From Phaseolus vulgaris (taxonomy: Eukaryota > Streptophyta > Magnoliopsida > Fabales > Fabaceae), in NCBI RefSeq assembly GCF_000499845.2, contig NW_027174117.1:81126-145125 (forward strand): a stretch of 64,000 nucleotides of DNA. Direction: 5' to 3'. Under the pieces are notes generated by a model. That model ran no database searches, had not been told where the DNA came from, and was given only the letters and a program-made list of their open reading frames with translations. Shown here one piece after another: positions 43,360-53,277 of the stretch; within the stretch, counting starts at the first letter, position 1, and each line of letters starts with the position of its first letter. A program made the position numbers and the translations under genes.

Positions 43360-45430
43360 GTTTGGTTGCAAAAGGAATTTATCTTGATTGGGTATTGGCT
43401 TAGCCAAGTTGGGGGGAAAGGCTTTTTGTGCCTTGGTAACAAAATTGGTGAAAAAGTGAAGTCATGGTTTTTGAGCAATCTTTTTTGGGGAATTGTTACA
43501 AATACATCCAAAAAGAGGTGTCAAAAGTTTGGTTGCAAAAGGAATTGATCTTGGCTGGGTTTCGACTTAGCCAAGTTGGGTGGATTCGTTTTTTATGTCT
43601 TGGTAGCAAAATTTGTGAAAACTGTTTTCGAGCAATCTTGTTCGGGAATTGTCACAAATGCATCCAAAATGACGTCTCAAAAGTTTGGTTGCAAAAGGAA
43701 TTGATCTTGGTTGGGTTTTGGCTTAGCCATGTTGGGTGGATTCGCTTTTTGTGCCTTGGTAGCAAAAAGGATGCATAAGTGAAGTCATGGTTTCTGAGCA
43801 ATCTTGGTGGGGAATAGTCACAAAAGTATGCAAAATCAGGTGTGAAAAGTTTGGTTGCAAAAGGAATTGATCTTAGTTGGGTTTTGGCTTAGCCAAGTTG
43901 GGTGGATTGGCGTTTTTGACTTGGTGGAAAAATTGGTGAATAAGTGAAGTAATGGTTTTTGAGCAGCCTTGGTGAGGAATTGTCAAAAATGCATCCAAAA
44001 TGAGGTGTCAAAATTTGGTTGGAAAAGGAATTCATCTTGGTTGAGTTTTGGCTTAGCCAAGTTGGGTGGATTGGCGTTTTTTACTTGGTGGAAAAATTGG
44101 TGAATAAGTGAAGTAATGGTTTTTGAGCAGCCTTGGTGAGGAATTGTCAAAAATGCATCCAAAATGAGGTGTCAAAATTTGGTTGCAAAAGGAATTCATC
44201 GTGGTTGAGTTTTGGCTTAGCCAAGTTGGGTGGATTGGCTTTGTGTGCCTTGGTAGCAAAATGGGTGCATAAGTGAAGTCATGGTTTTTTAGCAATCCTA
44301 GTTGGGAATTGTCTCAAATGCATCCGAAATGAGGTGTGAAAAGTTTGGTTGCAAAGGGAATATATCTTGGTTGGGTTTTGGCTTAGCCAAGTTGGGTGGA
44401 TTGACTTTTTGTGCCTTGGTAGCAAAATTAGTGAATAAGTGAAGTCATGGTTTCTGAGCAATCTTCGTGGGGAGTTGTCACAAATGTATGCAAAATCAGG
44501 TGTCAAAAGTTTGGTTGCAAAAGGAATTGATCTTGGTTGGGTTTTGGCTTAGCCAAGTTGGGTGGATTGGCTTTTTGTGCCTTGGTAGCAAAATGGGTGC
44601 ATAAGTGAAGTCATGGTTTCTGAGCAATCTTGGTGGGGAATTATCACAAATGTATGCAAAATCAGGTGTGAGAGTTTTGGTTGCAAAAGGAATTGATCTT
44701 GGTTGGGTTTTGGCTTAGCCAAGTTGGGTGAATTGTCTTTTTTTGCCTTGGTGGAAAAATTGGTGAATAAGTGAAGTCATGGTTTTTTAGCAGTCTTGGT
44801 GAGGAATTGTCACAAATGCATCCAAAATGAGGTGTCAAAAGTTTGGTTGCAAAAGGAATTGATCTTGGTTGGGTTTTGGCGTAGCCAAGTTGGGCGGATT
44901 CGCTTTTTTTCCTTGGTAGCAACATTGCTGAATAAGTGAAGTCATGGTTTTTTAGCACTCTTGGTGGGGAAGTGTCACAAATGTATGCAAAATGAGGTGT
45001 GAAATGTTTGGTTGCAAAAGGAATTGATCTTGGTTGGGTATTAGCTTAGCCAAGTTGGGTGGATAAGGTTTTTGTGCCTTGGTAACAAAATTGGTGTAAA
45101 GGTGAAGTCATTGTTTTTGAGCAATCTGTTTTGGGGAATTGTCACAAATACATCCAAAAAGAGGTGTCAAAATTTTGGTTGCAAAAGGAATTGATCTTGG
45201 TTGGGTTTTGACTTAGCCAAATTGGGTGGATTTGTTTTTTGTTTCTTGGTAGCAAAATTGGTGAAAAAGTGAAGTCACGGTTTTTGAGCAATCTTGGTCG
45301 AGAATCTTCACAAATGCATCCAAAATGAGGTTCGAAAAGTTTGGTTGCAAAAGGAATTGATCTTGGTTGGGTTTTGGCTTAGCCAAGTTGGGTGGATTGG
45401 CTTTTTGTGCCTTGATAGCAAAATGGGTGC
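43121..45430. repeat. Satellite array, about 14 monomers
   Basis: Head-to-tail monomers with a modal 167-bp unit; GCAAAAGGAATT recurs at 43201, 43368 and 43535, and some copies are shorter. Each has AGTGAAGTCATGG, CAATCTTGGTGGGGAATTGTCACAAATG, GGTTGCAAAAGGAATTGATC and TTAGCCAAGTTGGGTGGATTGG. Variants occur in several positions. F starts directly after it at 45431. The family name is unknown to me. Confidence 0.92.
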
Positions 45431-46632
45431 TGATCCGATCAGTCATCGGTAGTCGATGACGTCAGCATCAGAGAACCACGTGGACCACTCGCAGGGTGAC
45501 ACATGGACCAGGTGGCAGAGAGGTCGGGGGACGATCGCCAAGAGAGGTGATCGGTGGTCAGTAATCAAGTTACCACCGACAGATCAGGCGGCAGAGAGGT
45601 CGGGGGATAGATCACCCAGAATGGTGATCGGTGGTCAGTAGCCAAGTGACCACCAGCAGACCAGTTCCCAGACTCGCGCCTGGAGGCAGAGCGCGATAAG
45701 CGAATAAACACTGATCATTCATCGGGTGTATTGTCATCGGGGTCTCGTGTTACACGCAGTTAAACTGGGACTAAGGTTCCCAGCGAGAGCGTTACGCATG
45801 GACCTCGCATGAGCACACCTCAAGGAATCATGCACGAGAGTGGCCTGAGGGAACTAGTAAGCCAGTCGGTGATTGGTGATTCCCTCAACCCATTACGTGC
45901 GTGTCACCCTGAAGGGTAAGTCGCCTACGCAGAGAGTAACGTTTGGTGAGTGCGCCTAGACCAGCCACACCCGACGTTCTCCTAAGAGTATGCAATTTAC
46001 CCAGATAAGAGAAGCATCCTAAGTTACTCCGCGAGGGCGTAACTTAGGCAGACAAAGAGAGGCGCTAGAGCCCTTCCAGTAAGTGACACGTGTGTGGTTA
46101 GATGTGAGTTGCAGGCCTCCACGTGTCATCATGTGAGAGGGGTGCGGTCCAGACAAAAGAGCACTCCGTACCGCTAAAGGTACAGACAGGCGCAGCCAAG
46201 CGCAGACATGCGCAGACTCTCACACTCCCCATTGCTGATTCTGAAGGTACGCTTTCTCTGAAAAGCATGACAGGGTTCTGACACATGCCAGAAAAGCATA
46301 ACAGAATTCTGTTATGCCCAGAAGCAGGGAAAGAGAGATAAAAGGCAGAATCAGAGTGAGAGTGAGGGGGAGAAAAAAGATAGACAAAAAACAGAGTGCA
46401 AGTTTTTCTCACACACATTACTAGTTTCCAGTTTCTGGTGGTTCTGTTGAACTAACTTGATCGTCGGAGTGCAAACGGCCGCTAGAGGCGCCGTCTGTGT
46501 ATTTTGCAGGTCACATTTTGAAGACATCTGAGGGAAAGTTCAGAAGGTGATTCTTCAGGAGACGCAGTCGCGAAGACAGGGCAGAGAGTGTTACGAAGCG
46601 ATTCACCCACGTTCAAGTTGCCGGCAGGATCA
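45431..46632 (+). repeat. F 5' LTR
   Basis: 1,202 bp, TGATCC to GGATCA, with TGACGTCA within the first 35 bp, CACGTGT near 46086, a GATAAAAGGC TATA-like site near 46337 and the ACGGCCGCTAGAGGCGCCG block in U5. Confidence 0.92.
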
Positions 46633-46634
46633 TT

Positions 46635-46652
46635 TGGCGTCCACCGTGGGGC
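46635..46652 (+). other. F primer-binding site (one mismatch)
   Basis: TGGCGTCCACCGTGGGGC has one C-to-T change against all the other copies here, including the one downstream at 57345. Confidence 0.7.
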
Positions 46653-46728
46653 CCGAGTGAATCGTTGTCCCATATATACCACAGTTTTAAAGCTCACCAG
46701 AGTTTGATCAGTTTCTTTGATAGAGAAG

Positions 46729-49700
46729 ATGCCTAGAAACAGACAACCATCACCTGCGCCATCCGCTGACGAAGGAGCTGTGACAATGGCGCAGGTCCTG
46801 GAAATGGTGCGCACGCTGCAGGATAACGCTGCAGCGTCGAAAGTTGAACAAGAAAGGATGCAGACGGAGTTGGCTGCGTCGCAAAGCAGGAACGACGAGC
46901 TGAATCGTGTCGACGAAGAGTTGAGAAGGACGCTGCAGGCGCAGAGGGAGCACGTTGTTGACGAAAGGGCGTCTAGGCAGCCCTCACCTCCAAGGGCATT
47001 TCCCATGCCATTCTCCCCTGAGATCATGGGAACCATGGTGCCTCCCAACCTGGTGGGGGTAAAAGCGTCGTTCAAAGGGGTAGAAGACCCGGAGGCGCAT
47101 CTGACGGCATTCCACACCCAGATGATGTTGTCTGGGGGCTCAGACGCTGTGTACTGCAAGATGTTCATGAGCACACTGAGCGGAATCGCCATGGAGTGGT
47201 TCGTGAGTTTACCAGAAGGGCATATCACGTCTTTCTCTCAGTTCTCGAAGCTCTTCATTGAACAATACATCGTCAACAAGGCACCTGCAGTGGTGTCCTA
47301 CGACCTGTTCGACGTGCGCCAATACCAGGGGGAGTCGCTGAAAGACTACCTCAACCGCTTTGGAGCACAAGTGGTTAGACTACCCAGCAAAGATGAAGAT
47401 ATGCTTGTGCACGCGTTTAAGAAGGGAGTGCTGCCTGGCCCTTTCAGTGAGTCTCTCATCAGGAGCCATCCCAGCACCTTTGCAGAGATCCGACGACGTG
47501 CGGTGGCGCACATAGTGGCAGAAACAGAGGTTTCTGAGAAGAGGGGAAGTGCTGCACCACCCAGACCGCGTGGAGGGCAAGGAAAACCACAGCAAGCAAG
47601 GGTGCATGAGGCCAAAGAGGGGAAGAAGGTGCGGGAAAAACCTCGTCCCTACGCACCAGGCAAAGACCAGAGTAAGGGGCGTGCAAGGGAGAATAACGCA
47701 CCCCCGAGATACAACTTCATGGTGGGATTGGCGGATCTCATCGCCCTTCCTGCCGTAGCAGCAAGACTACGAGTACCAGAGAAGACAGACAAGGTACTCG
47801 GAAGGAAGAAGAATGAATGGTGTGAGTTTCATCAGGCCTTTGGCCATACACTTCATTCCTGTTTGGCGCTGGGACACCAACTGGCAGAGTTGGTGAAGTC
47901 TGGTTTTCTAGCAGATTACCTGCGTGAGCCGCAGGGTGATCGCGCGTCAGGATCCCAAACTGGAGAGCAACAGCATGAAGTCCCTGTGCATGGGGAAGTG
48001 CAGACGATCGCTGGAGGCTTCTCTGGTGGGGGATGCACAGCTTCACAAAGAAGGAGATACACTCGATCTGTGATGGCGGTAGATGCAGTGACTGAGAGTC
48101 ATTACCTTGAGGTGGACATTGTCTTCAGGAAAGCTGACCTACGTGACGTTGTCCCGCACGACAACGACCCTGTGGTCATTTCTCTCATCACAGCAGGAAG
48201 ACGGGTGCATAAAGTACTCGTAGATCAAGGAAGCTCGGCGGATGTCATGTTCTGGCCAACATTCAACAAGCTACAGTTGTCCCCTGACCAGTTGAGACCG
48301 TATACTGGTTGTCTCTACGGTTTTGCAGGGGATCAGGTAGAAGTGCGGGGATACATCGAGCTGAGGACAACGTTCACTGACGGAACGACAGCCCGCACGG
48401 AAAAGATAAAGTACCTGGTGGTGAACGCCCCTTCTGCGTACAATGTCCTGTTGGGGAGGCCAACGCTCAATAGACTGGGCGCAATACCATCGACAAGGCA
48501 TATGAAGTTGAAGCTGCCGTCGATGGAAGGGGCCGTGATAACCATCAAGTCGGATCAGGCTGAGGCAAGACGCTGTTATGAGAACAGCTTGAAGCAAAAA
48601 AGAAGTGTGTGCCATGTCACCACAAAACCACCACCAGGCGTGCGTGAAGAGCGATTGGCGGTCAGGGAGACACGAGGCGCTCAGAGGATGGAGAACGCTG
48701 CGGTGGGGGGCTCCCAGGTGGCCCAAGTCGAGGAAGAAGAGGAAGGCACGATCACTCCTCGCGAGTCAGGGATCGCGAGAGCGGTCATTGCCAGTGAGAG
48801 GAGGCCCCACCCAGCTGAAGGATGGGTCGAGGTTGACATCAGGGGAAGAAAATTCAAGTTGGGGGAATCCCTCATTGAAGAAGAGCGAAGGCTGATCATG
48901 GGTGTGATTGAGAAGCACATGAATGCCTTTGCATGGTCATCATCCGACATGCCAGGAATCGACCCCGATTTCCTCTGCCATCGTCTATCAATGGACCCCA
49001 TGGTTCGACCGGTGCGACAGAGAAGAAGGAAATTCAACGAGGAGAAGAGGAAGGTGATCCACGACGAAGCGCAGAAGCTCCTTGTCGCAGGGCATATCAG
49101 AGAAATCCAGTACCCCGAGTGGCTAGCGAATGTGGTACTGGTGCGGAAGGCAAGCGGCAAGTGGAGAATGTGCGTGGACTTCACTGACCTCAACAAGGCG
49201 TGCCCCAAGGATTCTTACCCCTTACCCAGTATAGATGCTCTAGTCGATAGCGCCTCGGGGGGAAAGCTACTCAGCTTCTTGGACGCTTTCTCAGGGTATA
49301 ACCAGATCAGGATGCACCCAAGGGACGAATGCAAGACCGCGTTTATGACGGAACGGTCTTGCTATTGCTACAAGGTCATGCCATTTGGGTTGAAGAATGC
49401 GGGGGCTACCTACCAGCGGCTCATGGATAGGGTGCTCTCGCCCATGCTGGGAAGGAACGTACACGCCTATGTAGATGACATGGTGGTTACGTCCCAAGAG
49501 AAGAAGCATCATGCAGCTGATCTGGAAGAGCTATTCACCACCATTGCCAAGTATAGGCTGAAGCTCAACCCTGAGAAATGCATATTCGGTGTGGAGGCTG
49601 GGAAGTTCTTGGGTTTCCTCTTGACAGAGCGAGGAATCGAAGCTAACCCGGAGAAGTGTGCGGCGATCGTGGCAATGAGGAGCCCAACGACGGTGAAGGA

Positions 49701-52125
49701 GGTGCAGCAGCTCACCGGTCGCTTGGCAGCACTGTCCCGATTTATGTCTGCTGGTGGGGAGAAAGGTCACCCATACTTCCAGTGTCTCAAGCGCAACAGC
49801 AGATTTCTCTGGACGCAGGAGTGCGAGGAGGCCTTCATTAAGTTGAAGGGGTATCTGGCAAGCCCACCAGTCTTGCGAAAGCCCCAGGTGGGCATCCCTC
49901 TTCGTCTATACTTTGCTGTTACGGAGAGGGCAGTCAGTTCAGTCCTGGTGCAAGAGCAGGACCAGGCCCAGAGGCCTGTTTACTTCGTAAGTAAGGTGCT
50001 GCAAGGCCCTGAAACAAGGTACCAGGCCCTCGAGAAGGCTGCTCTAGCGGTGGTATTCTCAGCCAGAAGACTCAGGCATTATTTCCACAGCTTCACAGTG
50101 GTGGTGATGACTGATCTTCCTATCCAGAATGTATTGAAGAAACCTGATGTGGCAGGAAGGATGGTCAAGTGGGCAGTAGAATTGTCAGAGTTTGACATTC
50201 AGTACGAGCCCCGAGGACCGATCAAGGGGCAGGTGTTCGCGGACTTTGTAGTCGAGCTGTCATCCATCGCGACACCTGCAGAAGGGCTAGATTTCCGATG
50301 GGTGTTATCGGTGGATGGCTCCTCTAATCAGCAGGGAAGCGGCGCTGGAGTCATCCTGGAAGGGCCAAACGGGGTACTGATCGAGCAGTCCCTCCGTTTC
50401 GCCTTCAAAGCTAGCAACAATCAGGCGGAGTATGAGGCCCTGATCGCAGGAATGTTGCTAGCAAGGGAAATGGGAGCAAGAAATCTGCTGGCCAAGAGCG
50501 ATTCGTTACTGGTCACCGGGCAGGTTACCGGGGAGTTCCAAGCAAAGGACCCCCAGATGGCCGCCTACCTGGAGTATGTGCAGCTCCTGAAGACGTCTTT
50601 CGCCGAGTTTGAGTTAGTGCATGTGCCAAGAGAGCAAAACGCCCGAGCAGACCTGCTTGCCAAGCTGGCCAGCTCAGGCAAGGGGGGGAAGCAGAGGACT
50701 GTCATTCAGGAGACCCTGAAGGTGCCGCGCGCGTTTGTGTCACACAACCAGGTGCTTCATGTATACAAGTCAATGGAGCGTCTTCCGATCGGTCATCGGT
50801 CGTTGACTCAAGAGATGCTGAGAGCGCCGAGGGTGAGATCGCGACCCTCAAAGATCGGTGAGTCGATGGAGGTCCACGCGGAGAAGGAACCCCACACCTG
50901 GATGACGCCATACCGGCTATACTTAGAAGATGGTGTACTCCCGCTCGATCTGGTAGAGGCAAAAAGAATAAAGAGGGGTTCAAGTAAGTTTACTCTCATA
51001 GATGGAAGCCTATTTAGATTTGGATTTTCTCACCCTGTGCAGATCTGTGTACACGGTGAGCAATGCACCAGACTCATGTCTGAGCTGCACGAGGGGGTGT
51101 GCGGAAGCCATGTAGGTGGTCGCGCTTTGGCGAGTAGAGTACTCCGCGCGGGGTACTACTGGCCAAAGCTGAAGGAAGATTGCATAAGGTTTGCTCAGCG
51201 ATGCAAACAATGTCAGCTGCATGCAGATTGGCACAAGGCACCCCCTGAGGAGTTGAGGTCCATCCATAGCCCGTGGCCATTCCATACATGGGGGATTGAC
51301 ATCCTAGGACCTTTTCCCCTGGCGACAAGGCAGATGAAGTTCCTCATTGTGGCCATCGAATATTTCACTAAGTGGGTGGAGGCAGAGCCAGTTGCACACA
51401 TCACCGCACAGAAAGTTGAACACTTCGTCTGGAAGAACATTGTCTGCCGCTTCGGAATACCCAAGAGGCTGGTTTCCGACAATGGCACCCAGTTCACAAG
51501 TCATCAGCTGAGGAAGATGTGTGAAGAGTTAAAGATACAACAGGTCTTCGCATCAGTGGAGCACCCACAAACCAATGGGCAGGTGGAGTCAGCAAACCGA
51601 GTGCTGCTCAGGGGGCTGAAGCGAAGACTAGACAAGGCCAAAGGAGGCTGGGCAGAGGAGGTCCCCAGAATTGTGTGGTCTTATCACACCACCCCACAGT
51701 CCAGCACCCATGAGACACCCTTCAGCCTTGTCTATGGGACAGACGCCATGATTCCTGTAGAGATACAGGAGAGCTCCCCCAGATTCTTGAACTTCGTTGC
51801 TGAAGAGTCCAATGAAGAGCGTAAGGTGAATCTGGATCTGCTAGACGAAGTGCGAGAAGAGGCCAGAGTCAGTGCTGAAGCTGTGAAGAGAAGAGTAGAG
51901 CGGAGGCACAACTCTAAAGTGAGGCCCAGGCGCTTCCAGGAAGGTGATCTGGTGATGAGAAAGGCGCATCAGAATGACATGCAGAACAAGTTATCCCCAA
52001 AGTGGACAGGTCCGTACAGAGTGGTGGAGACATTAGAGAACGGAGCCTATCGCCTAGATACTTTGGAAAGAGGAGCAATCCCCAGAACGTGGAACGCCAC
52101 CCATTTAAAATTTTATTTCAGTTAA
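46729..52125 (+). CDS. gag-pol: F gag-pol polyprotein, full length (about 1,798 aa)
   Basis: The start MPRNRQPS at 46729 matches A1; the short upstream extension lacks ATG. In order: a coiled-coil N-terminus; the gag core (EDPEAHLTAFHTQ near 47086); a CX2HX4HX4C knuckle near 47820; aspartic protease (DQGSSAD near 48224); RT (FSGYNQIRMHP near 49289, YVDD at 49468-49479); the RT-linked RNase H (RYQALEKAALAVVFS near 50020); a second aRNase H (VDGSSNQQGSGAG near 50310, NNQAEYEALIAG near 50418); the integrase HHCC domain (near 51080-51215), DDE core (GIDILGPF, SDNGTQF, NGQVESAN near 51295-51595) and the C-terminal KWTGPYRV domain. There is no stop or frameshift. Encoding gag and pol in one frame and carrying two RNase H domains fits the plant Tat lineage. 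This is the only copy here able to encode every replication enzyme. Confidence 0.93.
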   Translation: MPRNRQPSPAPSADEGAVTMAQVLEMVRTLQDNAAASKVEQERMQTELAASQSRNDELNRVDEELRRTLQAQREHVVDERASRQPSPPRAFPMPFSPEIMGTMVPPNLVGVKASFKGVEDPEAHLTAFHTQMMLSGGSDAVYCKMFMSTLSGIAMEWFVSLPEGHITSFSQFSKLFIEQYIVNKAPAVVSYDLFDVRQYQGESLKDYLNRFGAQVVRLPSKDEDMLVHAFKKGVLPGPFSESLIRSHPSTFAEIRRRAVAHIVAETEVSEKRGSAAPPRPRGGQGKPQQARVHEAKEGKKVREKPRPYAPGKDQSKGRARENNAPPRYNFMVGLADLIALPAVAARLRVPEKTDKVLGRKKNEWCEFHQAFGHTLHSCLALGHQLAELVKSGFLADYLREPQGDRASGSQTGEQQHEVPVHGEVQTIAGGFSGGGCTASQRRRYTRSVMAVDAVTESHYLEVDIVFRKADLRDVVPHDNDPVVISLITAGRRVHKVLVDQGSSADVMFWPTFNKLQLSPDQLRPYTGCLYGFAGDQVEVRGYIELRTTFTDGTTARTEKIKYLVVNAPSAYNVLLGRPTLNRLGAIPSTRHMKLKLPSMEGAVITIKSDQAEARRCYENSLKQKRSVCHVTTKPPPGVREERLAVRETRGAQRMENAAVGGSQVAQVEEEEEGTITPRESGIARAVIASERRPHPAEGWVEVDIRGRKFKLGESLIEEERRLIMGVIEKHMNAFAWSSSDMPGIDPDFLCHRLSMDPMVRPVRQRRRKFNEEKRKVIHDEAQKLLVAGHIREIQYPEWLANVVLVRKASGKWRMCVDFTDLNKACPKDSYPLPSIDALVDSASGGKLLSFLDAFSGYNQIRMHPRDECKTAFMTERSCYCYKVMPFGLKNAGATYQRLMDRVLSPMLGRNVHAYVDDMVVTSQEKKHHAADLEELFTTIAKYRLKLNPEKCIFGVEAGKFLGFLLTERGIEANPEKCAAIVAMRSPTTVKEVQQLTGRLAALSRFMSAGGEKGHPYFQCLKRNSRFLWTQECEEAFIKLKGYLASPPVLRKPQVGIPLRLYFAVTERAVSSVLVQEQDQAQRPVYFVSKVLQGPETRYQALEKAALAVVFSARRLRHYFHSFTVVVMTDLPIQNVLKKPDVAGRMVKWAVELSEFDIQYEPRGPIKGQVFADFVVELSSIATPAEGLDFRWVLSVDGSSNQQGSGAGVILEGPNGVLIEQSLRFAFKASNNQAEYEALIAGMLLAREMGARNLLAKSDSLLVTGQVTGEFQAKDPQMAAYLEYVQLLKTSFAEFELVHVPREQNARADLLAKLASSGKGGKQRTVIQETLKVPRAFVSHNQVLHVYKSMERLPIGHRSLTQEMLRAPRVRSRPSKIGESMEVHAEKEPHTWMTPYRLYLEDGVLPLDLVEAKRIKRGSSKFTLIDGSLFRFGFSHPVQICVHGEQCTRLMSELHEGVCGSHVGGRALASRVLRAGYYWPKLKEDCIRFAQRCKQCQLHADWHKAPPEELRSIHSPWPFHTWGIDILGPFPLATRQMKFLIVAIEYFTKWVEAEPVAHITAQKVEHFVWKNIVCRFGIPKRLVSDNGTQFTSHQLRKMCEELKIQQVFASVEHPQTNGQVESANRVLLRGLKRRLDKAKGGWAEEVPRIVWSYHTTPQSSTHETPFSLVYGTDAMIPVEIQESSPRFLNFVAEESNEERKVNLDLLDEVREEARVSAEAVKRRVERRHNSKVRPRRFQEGDLVMRKAHQNDMQNKLSPKWTGPYRVVETLENGAYRLDTLERGAIPRTWNATHLKFYFS

Positions 52126-52198
52126 AGTTGTACAGTAATGGCGTTCTCGCGCTGAAAGACACATGCTTTGTATATGGTGGAAACAGTCGAACAGACAA

Positions 52199-52245
52199 GG
52201 GGGCACTCTTTTCCCTAAAGAGGGTTTTTAACGAGGCCACCCAAT
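52199..52245 (+). promoter_or_regulatory. Conserved post-pol motif (F)
   Basis: Same block as in A1, B and E, about 75 bp after the pol stop, here with CCCTAAAGAGGG in the hairpin. Confidence 0.6.
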
Positions 52246-52815
52246 TAAAGAAAAATTTCCAGCATATCAAGTGTGCTCAGGTATTAAAGTTAAAATCCTC
52301 CTTGCCCCAGGTGCAAGTGCAGGTGATTGGTTAGGCCCTACTTGCCCTAGGCGCAAGTACTGGCACCGATCTAAGTCTTCCTCACCCCAGGTGTGAGCGC
52401 AAGCAGAAAGGTTTGAAAGGCCAGGGGTGCTAGTAAGACCAAGAGAAGGAAAGGAAAGGTTTTGACAAAACGTCCTTACCCACTTGGCATACACCAATAT
52501 TGGCCCAGTAAGACCCTCAGTCAGAAACCTTGCTCACCCTAGGAGTGAGACAAGGAATGAGCGACTCAACCCGCCAAAGGGTGATGACCTTGGGGAAAGG
52601 GAAAGGGGTTAGCGAGAAACACTTTCTTTCCCCAAGACGAGGCATCACTTTGAGCGATCGATGTCAAGGTCCTTTATGCACTTAGCGCTAGAGCGACAGA
52701 GAAAGCTAAGTAAGGACTAAAGAGCGATCACTGATGAGTTGTCGGTAATTGGCTAGTAGTGCAAAGCAGCGCACGAGGACTGTTAAACACCAAGCTGAGG
52801 GAATAGCCAGTCGTG
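52246..52815 (+). other. Non-coding region after F pol
   Basis: No supported gene. It holds spaced, related GC-rich lines (CTTGCCCCAGGTGCAAGTGC, CTTGCCCTAGGCGCAAGTAC, CTCACCCCAGGTGTGAGCGC), each a short inverted repeat around CCCCAGG. Similar lines occur in A1 at 7530-7630. Their role is unknown. Confidence 0.5.
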
Positions 52816-53106
52816 ATCAAGCAGATCGCGCTAAGCCTAAGCTGGTTAACACTTAGTCGCGCGCAAAGAGTAAGAGAAGCAGATCGCGCTAAGCCTAAGC
52901 TGGTTAACACTTAGTCGCGCGCAAAGAGTAAGAGAAGCAGATCGCGCTAAGCCTAAGCTGGTTAACACTTAGTCGCGCGCAAAGAGTAAGAGAAGCAGAT
53001 CGCGCTAAGCCTAAGCTGGTTAACACTTAGTCGTGTGCGAAAGGAAAGGTAAAGCCCAAGATCGCGCTGAACCTAAACTAGCTAACAGTTAGTCGCGCAC
53101 ATAAAG
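52816..53106 (+). repeat. 58-bp minisatellite in F
   Basis: GCAGATCGCGCTAAGCCTAA starts at 52821, 52879, 52937 and 52995, exactly 58 bp apart, and a fifth, diverged unit follows near 53055. The unit also holds CTGGTTAACACTTAGTCGCGCG. A1 lacks this array, although it is in the same family. Confidence 0.9.
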
Positions 53107-53277
53107 ATAAGTGAAGTCCAAAGAAAATACAAAGAGAAATTGAGCAGTTGAAATCAAGGTATATCACCAGAGATGTTCATACAATTGTCAGTTACAAAGA
53201 GTTGAATGGTGCAGAAACGTAAGGTTACAGAATGAAGCTTTGTACAGAAGAAGTCAAATTTACAAAAAGGAAGAGAT

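Noticed and set aside
43121..45430. Regular spacing as a CRISPR array
   Set aside because: The whole 167-bp unit is conserved, with no short repeat plus unique spacer pattern. The setting is a plant genome.
46717..46728. A longer N-terminus for F gag-pol, and likewise for B (15094) and E (42172)
   Set aside because: The upstream starts are TTG or unsupported leader sequence. The downstream ATG is conserved with A1 or D and was chosen instead.
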